Positions 37,001-48,133 of a stretch of 64,000 nucleotides of DNA are shown one piece after another. Within the stretch, counting starts at the first letter, position 1, and every line of letters starts with the position of its first letter. The DNA is from Beijerinckia mobilis (GTDB taxonomy: Bacteria > Pseudomonadota > Alphaproteobacteria > Rhizobiales > Beijerinckiaceae): assembly GCF_000745425.1 (NCBI RefSeq), contig NZ_JQJH01000011.1, forward strand, positions 1-64,000, given 5' to 3'. The notes beneath the pieces are model-generated. The model searched no databases, had not been told where the DNA came from, and saw only the letters and a program-made list of their open reading frames with translations. The position numbers and the translations under genes are program-made.

Positions 37001-38479
37001 TCAGGATTCTTTGGCCATCGGGATCACGAGGTGGAGTTTGAATCCCTTCGGATCGTAATCGGCCGTGACTTCGGCATGAATTTGCTGGGAAAGCACACGC
37101 TGCAGCAGCATCGAGCCGAATCCTTGCGAGAGCGGCAGGCTGACACGGGGACCATCGCTCTCCTCCCAATCACAACAAAGCGCATTACCACCGTTCTTCT
37201 CGACCAGGGACCAGATCACCTTCAGGCGGCCGTTGGCATCGGCGAGCGCGCCATGTTTGGCCGCATTGGTCGCCAGCTCATGGATCGCCATGCCGAGCGG
37301 CACACCAATCTGTGAGGGCAGATCGACCGTCGGGCCGATGAGCGTAATCCGCCCGTCGCGATCGAGCCCATAGGGGGCGAGTTCCTGCACCAGGAGCTGG
37401 CGGAATTCGACCGATTGCTGGAGTTCCTCCGTCATCGCCGCATGGGTCTTGGCGAGCGAGGCGATGCGTCCGGCGAAGGCTGATTGGAAATCCTCGATGG
37501 AAGGCGAGTTCTTGGCCGTCGAGGTCATCACTCCCTGCACCACGGCAAGAGTGTTGCGGACACGATGGTGCAATTCGCGAATCAACAAAGCCTGATGCTC
37601 TTCCGCCAGCACCTGATCTGTCACATCATTGCCGACGACGAAAATACCGTTCACCTCTCCATTCTGCCCCATGATCGGTTGCAGGACGAAATCGAGATAA
37701 TGGTCGCTCAAGGCTGCCTCGGGTTCATCCTGCAAAGCCGCCTTCATGCGGCGTCCGAGGAAAGCCTTGCCGGTTTTATAGACGTGATCGAGTATTCTGA
37801 GATAATCTTGGCTACCGATTTCCGGCACGGCTTCCGCGAAAGGCTTGCCGGCAAGATCGCGGCCGCCGGCAAGCTTGAGAAATGCGAGATTGGTCAGCTC
37901 GAGCCGGTAATCGGGCCCCCGCAGCACCGCCATGAAACTCGGTGCCTGCATCAGGAGACGGCGTAGATGCAGCGTCTCCTCGAGCAAACTTTCATTGACG
38001 ATGTCGACGCAATTGTCGAGGCCCGTTTCCTCCTGCGGATCCCCAATGAATTCTCCCTGCCGGCTTCCCGCAGGCTCCATGGGAAATTGTGCGGTCACGG
38101 CCTCGGTCATGTCCTGGGCATTTTGCAGGATGAAGGTGATCTCACCCTCCTGGTCCCGAAGCGGACTATGTGTGTAACACCAATAGCGCGGAGTGAGCAC
38201 ATCGTCGACGCGAATAGGCACGGTCAACAGCGAGGTGACATCGCTCACACCCTGATTCAGCACCCGTGCGCAGGATTCCGCGATCAGCGTGCGTGTCGCT
38301 TCATCCAAGGGAAATACGGCATCGAATGCCTGCCCGACGACATCAATACCAATCCGGGCCGCACGACGATAGGCGGCATTCAGCGCGGCAATCGTCTGAT
38401 CCCTTGCAAGGACCAGCAACGGCACCGGCAAATTTTCAAAAAGCGCATGAAAATCGAGGACCTTATCCGTGCCGGTCAC
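37001..38479 (-). CDS. PAS-domain HWE/HisKA_2-type sensor histidine kinase
   Basis: The 492-aa protein has two PAS domains (about 1-130 and 170-300, the second starting LRRLLMQAPSFMAVLRGPDY) and a HisKA_2/HWE dimerisation segment with phosphoacceptor His in LIRELHHRVRNTLAVVQGVM. An HATPase domain follows with HELATNAAKHGALADANGRL. There are no membrane helices, so it senses a cytosolic cue, possibly light, redox or a ligand through PAS. Kinases of this class often feed the alphaproteobacterial general stress response; that link is an inference. The start is GTG at 38479. No response regulator is adjacent. Confidence 0.92.
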   Translation of the reverse strand: MTGTDKVLDFHALFENLPVPLLVLARDQTIAALNAAYRRAARIGIDVVGQAFDAVFPLDEATRTLIAESCARVLNQGVSDVTSLLTVPIRVDDVLTPRYWCYTHSPLRDQEGEITFILQNAQDMTEAVTAQFPMEPAGSRQGEFIGDPQEETGLDNCVDIVNESLLEETLHLRRLLMQAPSFMAVLRGPDYRLELTNLAFLKLAGGRDLAGKPFAEAVPEIGSQDYLRILDHVYKTGKAFLGRRMKAALQDEPEAALSDHYLDFVLQPIMGQNGEVNGIFVVGNDVTDQVLAEEHQALLIRELHHRVRNTLAVVQGVMTSTAKNSPSIEDFQSAFAGRIASLAKTHAAMTEELQQSVEFRQLLVQELAPYGLDRDGRITLIGPTVDLPSQIGVPLGMAIHELATNAAKHGALADANGRLKVIWSLVEKNGGNALCCDWEESDGPRVSLPLSQGFGSMLLQRVLSQQIHAEVTADYDPKGFKLHLVIPMAKES

Positions 38480-39336
38480 GCACTCACTCCGATGCTGGCC
38501 AAAATGGCCGTCCAGGCTGCTTCCCGGTCGCCCCCGCCTGATGGATCACGGGGTGTCCGGATCGGGAAACCGTCAGATGCGGGCGAAAGCCGGCCGGATC
38601 TCGCGCGCCCCTTTTTTAGCTCTTTATACGCAGGCAAAACCGTGCCAATCGCGGCCACGCCAATCAAGGCAGAACGGGATCATCAAGCTCGTCCCGTTCG
38701 CGATACGCGCCGCTCCGCCGCACCAGCCTTGCCGGGCTGGTATTTATTGGTCCAACCTCATGGATTTCCATGCGCAATCTCATGTTTGCAATCGTCTGTC
38801 CATAGCCGCGTTTCAGGCAGCGCTCCCGGCCACGATGTAGGCTTAGTTAAATCGTCCAGAGGCTGCGAGTGTTCCATGCAGGACAGGAAATCCAGCTTCC
38901 CTCCATGCATTAGCCAGCGTGGACAGCCGAGCATAAACTGTTTAGAAAAAGCTCGATGAAACGGGATACGGCACGGGAACCGGGACGTGGGGACTTCGCG
39001 CTTCTCGGGACAGGCCACTTTCCGCCGTTTCGTCCAAGATCATGCTCCTGCCAAAAACTGACCGGGAGAATGCTCCGCGGCGGCCGATAGGCTTTTGCGG
39101 CAAACTTTATAGAACCATCGCCCGATCCATCAGTATCGCTGAGCGATGCCCTCTATCGTTCTGGTACGCATCAATTTTTCTAAGATAGGTCTCGACCTTC
39201 TGGTTTGATGCCACAGGACACAGGGGGGAAGGCAGCAGTTGGTTCTCCGCTTTCTCCCTTTCCCTGAAAAACCCGGCCGAAGAGCGTCACCATCTGCGGC
39301 TTCGTTTTAGAAGTTTCCTTTGCCAGAGGTTTCTCC
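38480..39336. other. intergenic between kinase and RND operon
   Basis: This 857-bp divergent region must contain both promoters. A 63-codon minus-strand frame (38476-38667, TTG start) overlaps the kinase start by GTGA but has no ribosome site or recognisable domain. The middle (38900-39200) is less GC-rich. No RNA gene was recognised. Confidence 0.4.
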
Positions 39337-40593
39337 TTGCATCTTCTGCGTCTCGCCTCATTCCATCTCGCGACATCGTGCCTCGTGCTTTCGGCGGCGC
39401 CACTCGCCCTGGCGCAAATGCCGCAGGCCGGCCCGCCAGCGGTAGGCGTTTCCCGCGTCGAAAAGAAACCCCTGACCCAGAGCAATGAATTCCTCGGGCG
39501 CGTTCAGGGCATCGATCGGGTCGACATCGTCGCCCGCGTCACCGCCTTCCTTGAGGAAGTCGCCTTCCAGGACGGCACGGAGGTCAAGACCGGCGATGTA
39601 CTCTACCGGCTGGAGAGCGGGCCTTTCGCCGCCGTTCTCTCCTCCCGGAAAGCCGTCGCCGACCAGTTCCGTGCCCAGCTCGTCAATGCCAATATCGCCC
39701 TTGCCCGCGCTCAGGCGCTCCTGCGCACCCCCGCCGGCACGCAGGCGACGGTCGATTCGGCAACAGCGAACGCCCGCGCCCTCGAGGCGCAAGTAGCCGG
39801 CGCCGAAGCCGATGTGAAAAGCGCACAGATCAATCTCGACTACACGACGATCAAATCGCCGATCGACGGCAAGATCGGCCGCACCAGCGTCCGCATCGGC
39901 AATGTCGTCAGTCCGTCGAGCGGGACGCTCGTCACCATCGTGCGCCAGGATCCGATGTATGTGCTCTTCCCAGTTTCGGTCCGCACGATGCTGGAATTGC
40001 GCAACCGGGCGCTCAAGCTCGCCGAGAAGGACCCTGAACACAAGGCCAATCAGCTCGTCGTGCGCCTGCGTCTGCCGGATGGCCGCATCTACAATCAGAC
40101 GACGAATGTCAATTTCGTCGACAACAGCATTCAGACCTCGACAGACACCATCCTTTTACGCGCGACGATTCCAAACCCGATCATCCCGGCCAGCGAGGCG
40201 CTTCACGTCCCCTTGCGCGAATTGACCGATGGCGAATTCGTCAACGTCATTCTCGAAGGCGCCGAGCCGATCATGGTGCTCGCCATTCCCCGCGCCGCGG
40301 TGCTCACCGATCAGGAAAGCGATTTCGTCTATATCGTCGACAAAGAAGGCAAGGCGCAGCGCCGCAACATCAAACTCGGACAATCGACGCCGACGGTCGC
40401 CTCGGTGTTGACTGGCCTCAAGGAAGGCGAACTCGTCATCGCCGAAGGATTGCAGAGCGTGCGGCCGGGGCAGCCCGTCTCCGCCTCCCCGCTGACGCCG
40501 GGACCGACGATCGATCAGGCGACAAAGGCGCCAGAAGCCGTGCAGCCATCAGCACCGACTGTTTCGCCACCGCCGCCACCGGGCAAACAATGA
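39337..40593 (+). CDS. RND efflux periplasmic adaptor (membrane fusion protein)
   Basis: The 418-aa adaptor links an inner-membrane RND pump to an outer-membrane channel. Residues 1-26 form a signal peptide ending LALAQ. A lipoyl-like domain split around an alpha-hairpin follows (FLGRVQGIDRVDIVARVTAF, then helices, then DYTTIKSPIDGKIGRTSVRI), then a beta-barrel and the tail GLKEGELVIAEGLQSVRPGQ. The C-terminus is Pro-rich. The start codon is TTG with an AGAGG site upstream. The pump gene follows after 101 bp. No repressor or outer-membrane channel gene is adjacent, so the channel must come from elsewhere. Confidence 0.93.
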   Translation: MHLLRLASFHLATSCLVLSAAPLALAQMPQAGPPAVGVSRVEKKPLTQSNEFLGRVQGIDRVDIVARVTAFLEEVAFQDGTEVKTGDVLYRLESGPFAAVLSSRKAVADQFRAQLVNANIALARAQALLRTPAGTQATVDSATANARALEAQVAGAEADVKSAQINLDYTTIKSPIDGKIGRTSVRIGNVVSPSSGTLVTIVRQDPMYVLFPVSVRTMLELRNRALKLAEKDPEHKANQLVVRLRLPDGRIYNQTTNVNFVDNSIQTSTDTILLRATIPNPIIPASEALHVPLRELTDGEFVNVILEGAEPIMVLAIPRAAVLTDQESDFVYIVDKEGKAQRRNIKLGQSTPTVASVLTGLKEGELVIAEGLQSVRPGQPVSASPLTPGPTIDQATKAPEAVQPSAPTVSPPPPPGKQ

Positions 40594-40694
40594 TTGTCTG
40601 AATTGTCGATATATCGCGCCCCGCATCCGGCGGGCCGCTCCCAATCTGCAGCGCCGGTACGATCGTCGGCTTTCTCCTGATGAAATGACGCGCC

Positions 40695-43600
40695 ATGTTT
40701 TCATCGATTTTCATCGACAGGCCCCGCCTCGCCATCGTCATCGCCATCGTGATCACGATCGCCGGCGCCATCTCGATTACCCGGATTCCGATTTCGCAAT
40801 TTCCCGATATCGTGCCGCCACAGGTCCAGGTCACAGCGACCTATCCCGGCGCTTCGGCAGCGGTAGTCGAGGCTTCCGTCGCGCAGCCGCTCGAAGCCCA
40901 GGTCGTCGGCGTCGACAAGATGCTCTACATGAAATCGGCGAGTGGTGACGATGGCAGCTATACGCTGACGGTGACCTTCGCGCTCGGCACCAATCCCGAT
41001 ATCGACACGGTCAATGTCAACAACCGCGTGCAGACGGCGACACCGCTCCTGCCAGAGGCGGTGCGGCAACAGGGCCTGACGGTGCAGAAACGCTCTTCGG
41101 CGGTGCTGCAATTCATGATGCTCTACAGCGATAATGGCGCGCAGGATCCGCTGTTCATCACCAATTATGCGACGATCAACGTGCTCGATGAAATCGCGCG
41201 CACGCCGGGCGTCGGACAGGCGAGCCTGTTCGGCAATCTCAAATATTCGATGCGCATCTGGTTCGACACGAGCCGTCTCGTCAGCCTCAACCTCGCGCCC
41301 TCCGATGTCATCGCGGCAATCAAGACGCAGAATATCCAGGCGCCGATCGGCCGTATCGGCGCGCGGCCGATCGCCGATGACCAGCAGTTCCAGTTCAACT
41401 TGCAGACGCAGGGGCGGCTGGTGACGCCCGACGAATTCGGCGCCATCATCATCCGCGCCAATCCCGACGGTTCGGTCCTGCGCGTGCGCGATGTCGCACG
41501 GGTCGAGATGGGCGCCCAGAACGAGGACGCCGAAGGCCGCTTCTCCGGCAAGCCGGCGGTCGGCATCGGCATCTATCTCTCGCCCGGCGCCAATGCGGTG
41601 CAGACCGCCGCCGCGGTCGGCAAGGTGCTGGAGCGCGTCGGCAAGCGTTTCCCCGAAGGGCTTAAATCCACCGTCGTCTATGATGCGACGACCTTCGTCA
41701 CCGATACGGTACGGGAAGTGCTGCGTACGCTCGTCGAAGCTTTCGTCCTGGTCGTCATCGTCGTGTTTCTGTTCCTCGGTAGCGTCCGGGCGACGATCAT
41801 TCCGACGATCGCCATTCCGGTCAGTCTCATCGGCACTTTCGCCATTCTGCTGGCACTCGGCTTTTCCGCCAATACGGTGTCGCTGCTGGCGCTCGTCCTC
41901 GCCATCGGCATCGTCGTCGACGACGCAATCGTCGTCGTCGAGAATGTCGAACGCGTCATGGAGGAGGAACCCGATCTTACGCCGTCGCAGGCCACCAAGA
42001 AAGCGATGGCACAGATCACCGCGCCGATCATCGCCATCACTCTGGTGCTGCTGTCGGTCTTCGTGCCGATTGCCTTCATTCCCGGTACCTCAGGCGAATT
42101 GTTCCGCCAGTTCGCGGTGACCATCAGCGCCTCCATGCTGATTTCCGCCCTCAATGCGCTTACGCTCTCGCCGGCACTCTGCGCTGTGGTGTTGCGCCAT
42201 GGCGGTCCGCGGCGCGGCTTCATGTCCTATGTTCTGCGCGGCATCGATGCCGTGCGCGGCGGCTATGCCCGCATCGTCGTCAGGCTGCTGCGCTTCTCCT
42301 TCGTCTCCGTGCTCCTCGTCATCCTGTTCGGCGCGGGCGTCTATGGCCTCTCCTTCAAAACGCCGACAGGCTTTCTGCCGGAGGAGGATCAAGGCGCCTT
42401 CTTCATCTCCATCCAATTGCCGGACGGTGCTTCCGTCGCCCGCACCAATGAAGTGGTGAAACGCGTCGAGCGCATGCTGCTCGCCATGCCGCAGGTCAAG
42501 GCGACCTTCGCCATCACCGGCTATTCGCTGCTCGACGGCGCCAATGAGGCCAACAGCGGCTTCATGGTCGCCAATCTCAAGCCCTTCGAGGATCGCCAGG
42601 GAGCGATGGATTCGGCGCAGGCGCTCATCGCCAAGGTCTTCATGCAGGCGGCGGCGGAAATCCGCACCGCCCGCGTCATCGCCTTCAACCTGCCACCGAT
42701 CATCGGCCTTTCGACCAGCGGCGGCTTCGAATTCATGCTCGAAGGTCTGGAAGGTCAGGATCCGCCCCAGCTTTCGAGCGTCATGCAGGGCCTGATCATC
42801 GCCGCCAACCAGCGGCCCGAACTCACCCGCGTCTTTTCGACCTTCACAGCCTCCAATCCATCGATCTATCTCGATATTGACCGCGACAAGGCGCAAGCGC
42901 TCGGCATCGGCATTTCCGATCTCTTCAACGCGCTCAATGCCACGCTCGGTGGCTATTACATCAACGATTTCAATCTTTACGGGCGCACCTGGCAGGTCAA
43001 CATCCAGGGCGAGGCAGCGGACCGGCGCGATATTTCCAATATCTGGCAGATCTATATCCGCAACCAGAACGGCCAGATGGTGCCGATGGCCTCACTCGCC
43101 ACCGTGCGCATGGTCCAGGGACCACAGATCATCACCCGCTACAACAATTACCGAGCGATTCTGATCAATGGCTCCCCAGCCGCCGGCGTTTCTTCGGGCA
43201 CCGCGCTTGAAACCATGAGCACGCTTGCGAACCGTACACTGCCGGCCGGGTTCTCCTATGAATGGACAGGCACAGCGTATCAGGAATCGCAGGTCTCCGG
43301 CCAGACAGGCTTCATCCTGGCTTTCGCCGTTCTGTTCGCCTATCTCTTCCTCGTCGGTCTTTACGAAAGCTGGGTCATTCCGGTGCCGGTCCTGCTCTCC
43401 GTCTCCGTCGCGGTGCTCGGCGCCTTCCTTGGTGTTCTGGTGATGGGCCTTTCGCTCGATCTCTATGGCCAGATCGGCCTCGTGGTGCTGATCGCCCTTG
43501 CCGCCAAGAACGGCATTCTGATCGTCGAATTCGCCAAGGAACAGCGGGAACGCGGAGCGACGATTCTGGAAGCCGCGGCACTTGGCGCGGAAATGCGGTT

Positions 43601-43865
43601 CCGCGCCGTGATGATGACATCGCTGGCCTTTCTGCTCGGCCTCCTGCCGCTCATCCGGGCGACCGGTGCGGCGCAATTAAGCCGCCGGGCAGTGGGTACG
43701 CCCGTCTTCTTCGGCATGCTGGCCGCGAGCACCATCGGAATTTTCCTCATTCCGATGCTTTACGTGGTCTTCCAGCGGATGGTCGAACGGGTGAGCCGCA
43801 GAACGCACCGAAGCGATGTGCCGCATGAGCCGGTTTCCTCGCAACCGCCGCATTCACCAGCCTGA
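40695..43865 (+). CDS. RND multidrug efflux transporter (HAE1 family)
   Basis: The 1056-aa inner-membrane pump is of the AcrB type. The N-terminus [20 protein letters not shown] begins the first helix, and 12 transmembrane segments with two large periplasmic loops are expected. The proton-relay Asp pair is in [20 protein letters not shown], and [12 protein letters not shown] and [19 protein letters not shown] are family signatures. It extrudes drugs, detergents or solvents using the proton gradient. It forms an operon with the upstream adaptor and runs to within eight bases of a transglycosylase gene. Confidence 0.96.
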   Translation: MFSSIFIDRPRLAIVIAIVITIAGAISITRIPISQFPDIVPPQVQVTATYPGASAAVVEASVAQPLEAQVVGVDKMLYMKSASGDDGSYTLTVTFALGTNPDIDTVNVNNRVQTATPLLPEAVRQQGLTVQKRSSAVLQFMMLYSDNGAQDPLFITNYATINVLDEIARTPGVGQASLFGNLKYSMRIWFDTSRLVSLNLAPSDVIAAIKTQNIQAPIGRIGARPIADDQQFQFNLQTQGRLVTPDEFGAIIIRANPDGSVLRVRDVARVEMGAQNEDAEGRFSGKPAVGIGIYLSPGANAVQTAAAVGKVLERVGKRFPEGLKSTVVYDATTFVTDTVREVLRTLVEAFVLVVIVVFLFLGSVRATIIPTIAIPVSLIGTFAILLALGFSANTVSLLALVLAIGIVVDDAIVVVENVERVMEEEPDLTPSQATKKAMAQITAPIIAITLVLLSVFVPIAFIPGTSGELFRQFAVTISASMLISALNALTLSPALCAVVLRHGGPRRGFMSYVLRGIDAVRGGYARIVVRLLRFSFVSVLLVILFGAGVYGLSFKTPTGFLPEEDQGAFFISIQLPDGASVARTNEVVKRVERMLLAMPQVKATFAITGYSLLDGANEANSGFMVANLKPFEDRQGAMDSAQALIAKVFMQAAAEIRTARVIAFNLPPIIGLSTSGGFEFMLEGLEGQDPPQLSSVMQGLIIAANQRPELTRVFSTFTASNPSIYLDIDRDKAQALGIGISDLFNALNATLGGYYINDFNLYGRTWQVNIQGEAADRRDISNIWQIYIRNQNGQMVPMASLATVRMVQGPQIITRYNNYRAILINGSPAAGVSSGTALETMSTLANRTLPAGFSYEWTGTAYQESQVSGQTGFILAFAVLFAYLFLVGLYESWVIPVPVLLSVSVAVLGAFLGVLVMGLSLDLYGQIGLVVLIALAAKNGILIVEFAKEQRERGATILEAAALGAEMRFRAVMMTSLAFLLGLLPLIRATGAAQLSRRAVGTPVFFGMLAASTIGIFLIPMLYVVFQRMVERVSRRTHRSDVPHEPVSSQPPHSPA

Positions 43866-43872
43866 ACCGGCG

Positions 43873-45132
43873 ATGACAGGCGGAAGGAGAAGGCAGACCC
43901 TCCATCGCCTCGGCCTCACCGGCTGGCTGCTTTGCGGTCTCGCGCCAGCGGCACCGTCGCCAGCCTTGGCGCAAACACCCTCCGGCACCGAAGAACGACA
44001 AAGCTTCGGTGCCTTTCTGGAAAGGCTCTGGCCAGAGGCGCAGAAAGCGGGCATCCGTCGCGCGACCTTCGATACAGCTTTTCCCGGTCTCGTCTTTGAT
44101 CCGGCCCCGCCACGCGCCGCAATGGCCCAGCCGGAATTCGACCGGCCCCTGCGGCTCTATCTCGCCCAGGCGGCGGGCAGGGCGCGCCGAACTCATGGCC
44201 GCGCCCTGCATGAACATTATTCCAAGGAACTCGACCGGCTCGAACAAGGCTATGGCGTCCCGGGGGAGATTCTCATCGCCGCATGGGGCATGGAGAGCGA
44301 TTACGGCCGGCTGCGCGGCACGAGCGACCTCTTCCGGTCACTGGCGAGCCTCGCCTATGCCCTGCCCGAGCGTCCGCTCTACGCCCAGGAACTCATCGCG
44401 GCACTGAAAATCCTCGAAAGCGGCAAGGTGCGGCGCGCCGACATGCAGGGGTCCTGGGCAGGCGCCATGGGCGATCCGCAATTCCTGCCCTCGGCCTATC
44501 TCGCCTATGGCATCGGCTTCGACGGGCAGCCCTATCCCGATCTCTGGCACAAGCCAGCCGACACACTGACTTCGATCGCCAATTTCCTCGCCCGTTCCGG
44601 CTGGCAGCGGGATTTGCCCTGGGGTGTCGAAGTCCGCCTGCCGCAGGGACTCGCTATCAATACGCTGCATCGGGATTTCGCCGACTGGAAACGCGATGGC
44701 GTGACAGCCACTTCCGGTGATTCGATGCCAGAGCGCGGCGCGGCAACATTGTTTCTGCCTGCCGGGCGACAAGGTCCGGCCTTTCTTCTGTCCGATAATT
44801 ACTGGATCATCAAAGCCTACAATAATTCAGATGCCTATGCTCTTTCGCTAGCCCTGCTCGCCGACAGCCTGAAACGCCAGCGTGCCGCGAAAGACATCAT
44901 CGAAGCGCAATGGCCCGAGACTGGACCGGAACTCAGCCGCAAGGAGAAAGCGGCGATCCAGCACCATCTCCAAAGCCTCGGCCTTTATCAGGGCACGATC
45001 GACGGGCGCTTCGGCCAGGCCTCGCGCGATGCGATCCACGCCTATCAAAAACGGCTTGATCCCAAAAGCGCCGATGGTTTCGCGACGCAAGCGCTTTACC
45101 GGCAGATGGTCGGCGCCAAGGTTGAGCCATAG
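43873..45132 (+). CDS. lytic murein transglycosylase (MltB-like) with peptidoglycan-binding domain
   Basis: The 419-aa exported enzyme cleaves the MurNAc-GlcNAc bond of peptidoglycan. A signal segment (LGLTGWLLCGLAPAAPSPAL) is followed by the MltB/SLT_2 domain with the catalytic Glu in IAAWGMESDYGRLRG and QFLPSAYLAYG. The C-terminal peptidoglycan-binding repeat contains IQHHLQSLGLYQGTIDGRFG. The ATG at 43873 lies seven bases after the RND stop; an earlier ATG at 43816 would overlap it. The tight spacing suggests cotranscription with the efflux pair, perhaps to open the wall for the complex, but this is inference. Confidence 0.92.
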   Translation: MTGGRRRQTLHRLGLTGWLLCGLAPAAPSPALAQTPSGTEERQSFGAFLERLWPEAQKAGIRRATFDTAFPGLVFDPAPPRAAMAQPEFDRPLRLYLAQAAGRARRTHGRALHEHYSKELDRLEQGYGVPGEILIAAWGMESDYGRLRGTSDLFRSLASLAYALPERPLYAQELIAALKILESGKVRRADMQGSWAGAMGDPQFLPSAYLAYGIGFDGQPYPDLWHKPADTLTSIANFLARSGWQRDLPWGVEVRLPQGLAINTLHRDFADWKRDGVTATSGDSMPERGAATLFLPAGRQGPAFLLSDNYWIIKAYNNSDAYALSLALLADSLKRQRAAKDIIEAQWPETGPELSRKEKAAIQHHLQSLGLYQGTIDGRFGQASRDAIHAYQKRLDPKSADGFATQALYRQMVGAKVEP

Positions 45133-45171
45133 AGCCCTTTCGGATTTATCCGGAAGCTGCTCCAAGCGCCG

Positions 45172-47577
45172 CTATTTGAGATCGACCATGCGCAGGCGCA
45201 GGGCATTGGCGATGACACTGACCGAGGAAAGCGACATGGCAAGCGCGGCAATCGCCGGCGACAGAAGCAGCCCCAAAGCGGGATAGAGCACACCTGCCGC
45301 CACCGGCACGCCAAGCGCATTATAGATGAAGGCGAAGACCAGATTCTCCCGGATGTTGCGCATTACCGCCCGCGACAGATGTCGCGCCCTGACGAGGGCC
45401 ACGAGATCACCCTTGAGCAAGGTCATGCCGGCGCTCTCGATCGCCGCGTCGGTGCCGGTCCCCATGGCAATGCCGATATCGGCGGCGGCAAGAGCCGGTG
45501 CGTCATTGACGCCGTCACCAGCCATGGCGACGACGCGGCCCTGTTTTTTATAGGCTTGCACGACTTCCGCCTTGCGCTCGGGGGCGACGCCCGCCTCGAC
45601 ATCGTCGATGCCGAGCTGGCGCGCGACGGCCAATGCCGTGGTCTTGTTATCACCCGTCACCATGACGACGCGAATGCCTTCCGCCCGCAGCGCCTGCAAG
45701 GCAGAGGCTGCCGTCCCTTTGATTTTGTCGGCAATGCCGATCACCCCGGCAAGGTGCCCATCGATCGCGACGAAGACCGCCGTTGCGCCGTCGCGCCGTA
45801 ACGCCTCAGCCTTGTCCGCAAGCGGCGAAATATCGATCTGCTGATCCGCCAAAAGAGCCGCATTGCCAATGAAGAGCTTTTTGCCGTCAACCAGCGCAAT
45901 GGCGCCCTTGCCGGCAGGTGCGGAAAAGTCAGAGGCTTCGGGAATCGTCAGCTTGCGCGCCTGCGCGGCTTCAACCACAGCGACCGCAAGCGGATGTTCA
46001 CTCGCACGTTCCACCGCCGCCGCCATGGCGAGCAATGTATCTTCAGAATGCGCTTCATTTGCCGCGATGACAGCGGTCACCGCCGGATGACCTTCCGTCA
46101 ACGTGCCGGTCTTGTCGACGATCAAGGTGTCGACTTTCTCCAGCAGTTCCAGCGCTTCGGCATTCTTGATCAATATGCCCGACTGTGCGCCACGCCCAAC
46201 ACCGACCATGATCGACATGGGTGTGGCGAGACCGAGCGCGCAGGGACAGGCGATGATTACGACGGAAACAGCGGCAAGCAGCGCATAAGAGAAACGCGGC
46301 TCCGGACCGAAACTCATCCAGGCCGCGAAGGCCAGAACGGCGCAGGCAAGGACCAGGGGTACGAACCAGCCGGCAACACGATCGGCGACACCCTGGATCG
46401 GTGCGCGCGTGCGTTGTGCCTCGGCGACCATATGAACGATGCGGGCCAGCAGCGTTTCGCTGCCGACACGTTGCGCCTCGATCACCAGACCGCCGCTCTT
46501 GTTGAGCGTTCCACCAATGACCTGCTGTCCGACTTCCCGCGTAACCGGCATCGATTCCCCGGTCACCATCGATTCATCGAGGGCGGACCGGCCTTCGATC
46601 ACTTTGCCATCGACGGGAACTTTCTCGCCCGGACGCACACGCAGCCGGTCGCCGGGATGGACATCGGCAAGGAGAATTTCCTCTTCCATCCCATCGGCAC
46701 GGATGCGCCGCGCATGTTTCGGGGAAAGATCGAGCAGGGCACGGATCGCGCCGCCAGTACGCTCACGCGCCCGCAATTCGAGGACCTGACCAAGAAGGAC
46801 AAGAACAGTAATAACGGCGGCCGCCTCGAAATAGGTCGGCAAAGATCCATGATGCGTGCGCAAGGCCGCCGGAAACAGGCCAGGCGCCAGCGTCGCCACC
46901 ACGCTGTAAAGCCAGGCTGTGCCGGTGCCGAGCGCGATCAAGGTAAACATATTGAGCTGGCGCGTGATGAGCGAACGCCAGCCGCGCTCGAAAAATGGTG
47001 CACCGGCCCACAGGACGACGGGCGTCGCCAGAACCAAACCGATCCAGTTCAGCGTCTGGAAACCGAGCTTTTCTCCTATGGGAAGAACGTGGCCGAGCAT
47101 TTCAAGCAAAAAGACCGGAATGGTCGGAATCAGCCCCAGCCAGAACCGCCGCGTCATATCCGCAAGTTCGGGATTGGGCGCGCCCCCGGCGTTTACACCG
47201 GCCGGCTCCAGAGCCATGCCGCAGATCGGGCAGAAGCCCGGCCCCGATTGTCGCACCTCGGGATGCATCGGACAGGTGTAGATCGTGCCTTCCGGTGCAG
47301 CAGTGGCGGTCCGGACATTCGATCCGCTATGCGCGGCACCTTGTGCAGGTGCGAGATAATGGCCGGGATCGGCCTTGAACTTCGTCTGACACCCTGCCGA
47401 GCAGAAGAAATAGGTTTTGCCGGCATGCTCCAAATGATGTTTTGCTGTGTTCGGATCGACGCTCATCCCACAGACAGGATCCTGCACGCTCGCTGCAACA
47501 AACGATGACATCGGATGATGTTCATGCGCGCATTCATCCGCGTGATTGCGACGCTCATGATCACGGTCCGCCGTCAT
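45172..47577 (-). CDS. copA: copper-translocating P1B-type ATPase with YHS domain
   Basis: The 801-aa pump exports Cu(I) with ATP. The N-terminus has a His-rich tail (CAHEHHP), a YHS metal-binding domain ([20 protein letters not shown]) and a second heavy-metal-binding segment ([20 protein letters not shown]). ACPCALG marks the transport site near residue 445, DKTGTLTEG the phosphorylated Asp near 488, and [10 protein letters not shown] the hinge. The YHS plus CPMHPE architecture is typical of CopA-like ATPases that receive metal in the periplasm or cytosol. It is divergent from cueR with a CueR-type promoter. The start at 47577 is preferred, since 47631 lies within the operator. Confidence 0.95.
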   Translation of the reverse strand: MTADRDHERRNHADECAHEHHPMSSFVAASVQDPVCGMSVDPNTAKHHLEHAGKTYFFCSAGCQTKFKADPGHYLAPAQGAAHSGSNVRTATAAPEGTIYTCPMHPEVRQSGPGFCPICGMALEPAGVNAGGAPNPELADMTRRFWLGLIPTIPVFLLEMLGHVLPIGEKLGFQTLNWIGLVLATPVVLWAGAPFFERGWRSLITRQLNMFTLIALGTGTAWLYSVVATLAPGLFPAALRTHHGSLPTYFEAAAVITVLVLLGQVLELRARERTGGAIRALLDLSPKHARRIRADGMEEEILLADVHPGDRLRVRPGEKVPVDGKVIEGRSALDESMVTGESMPVTREVGQQVIGGTLNKSGGLVIEAQRVGSETLLARIVHMVAEAQRTRAPIQGVADRVAGWFVPLVLACAVLAFAAWMSFGPEPRFSYALLAAVSVVIIACPCALGLATPMSIMVGVGRGAQSGILIKNAEALELLEKVDTLIVDKTGTLTEGHPAVTAVIAANEAHSEDTLLAMAAAVERASEHPLAVAVVEAAQARKLTIPEASDFSAPAGKGAIALVDGKKLFIGNAALLADQQIDISPLADKAEALRRDGATAVFVAIDGHLAGVIGIADKIKGTAASALQALRAEGIRVVMVTGDNKTTALAVARQLGIDDVEAGVAPERKAEVVQAYKKQGRVVAMAGDGVNDAPALAAADIGIAMGTGTDAAIESAGMTLLKGDLVALVRARHLSRAVMRNIRENLVFAFIYNALGVPVAAGVLYPALGLLLSPAIAALAMSLSSVSVIANALRLRMVDLK

Positions 47578-47611
47578 TCCAAGCCGCCTTCTCCAGCATC
47601 CATTGAATTCG

Positions 47612-47642
47612 AGCCTAGACCTTCCCATCATGGGAGGGTCAA
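47612..47642 (-). promoter_or_regulatory. CueR-type copA promoter with 19-bp spacer
   Basis: On the minus strand TTGACC (47642-47637) and TAGGCT (47617-47612) are separated by exactly 19 bp. The spacer is filled by the dyad CTTCCCATCATGGGAGG. An overlong spacer around a dyad is the hallmark of MerR-family activated promoters, where the metal-bound regulator untwists the DNA. Confidence 0.85.
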
Positions 47643-47656
47643 CAGGAGTTTTGGCG

Positions 47657-48088
47657 ATGAAGATCAGCGAGGCTTCCCGAAAATCCGGCGTCTCCGTGAA
47701 GATGATCCGCTATTACGAGGCTATCGGCATTCTGCAGCCCATCGACCGGTTGGAAAATGGCTATAGACTCTATTCCGACATCGTCGTCGATGATCTGAAA
47801 TTCATCAGCCGCGCTCGCAACCTCGATTTTTCGCTTGAGACGATCAGCGCGCTGTTGTCACTTTGGCGTGATAAGAACCGGTCGAGCTCGGAGGCGCACA
47901 CAATCGCCGCGCGCCATCTGCAGATGTTGGAATCGCGGATTGCCGGGCTACAGGAAATGGCGGAATTGCTGCGGTCCCTGATCACCTGCTGCCCGGACGA
48001 TGACAAGCCAAGCTGTCCCATCCTTGATTGTCTCGCCGGGAAGCCTGCTGGCGGCGACAATCAGGTGATGGCGACAAGAAGCGAATAA
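47657..48088 (+). CDS. cueR: MerR-family copper-responsive regulator CueR
   Basis: The 143-aa protein starts [20 protein letters not shown], the MerR winged helix. A dimerisation helix follows, then a C-terminal metal loop [19 protein letters not shown] with the paired cysteines expected for Cu(I)/Ag(I)/Au(I) binding. It activates the divergent copA when copper rises. A GGAG site lies ten bases before 47657, and the longer frame from 47603 runs through the operator and is rejected. Confidence 0.93.
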   Translation: MKISEASRKSGVSVKMIRYYEAIGILQPIDRLENGYRLYSDIVVDDLKFISRARNLDFSLETISALLSLWRDKNRSSSEAHTIAARHLQMLESRIAGLQEMAELLRSLITCCPDDDKPSCPILDCLAGKPAGGDNQVMATRSE

Positions 48089-48133
48089 AGCTGCAGAGGA
48101 TAGCAGGCCGCGACCGATGCCAGAAAGCGTGTC

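Noticed and set aside
38476-38667. NepR anti-sigma factor next to an HWE kinase
   Set aside because: Length is similar, but none of the NepR helical motif is present.
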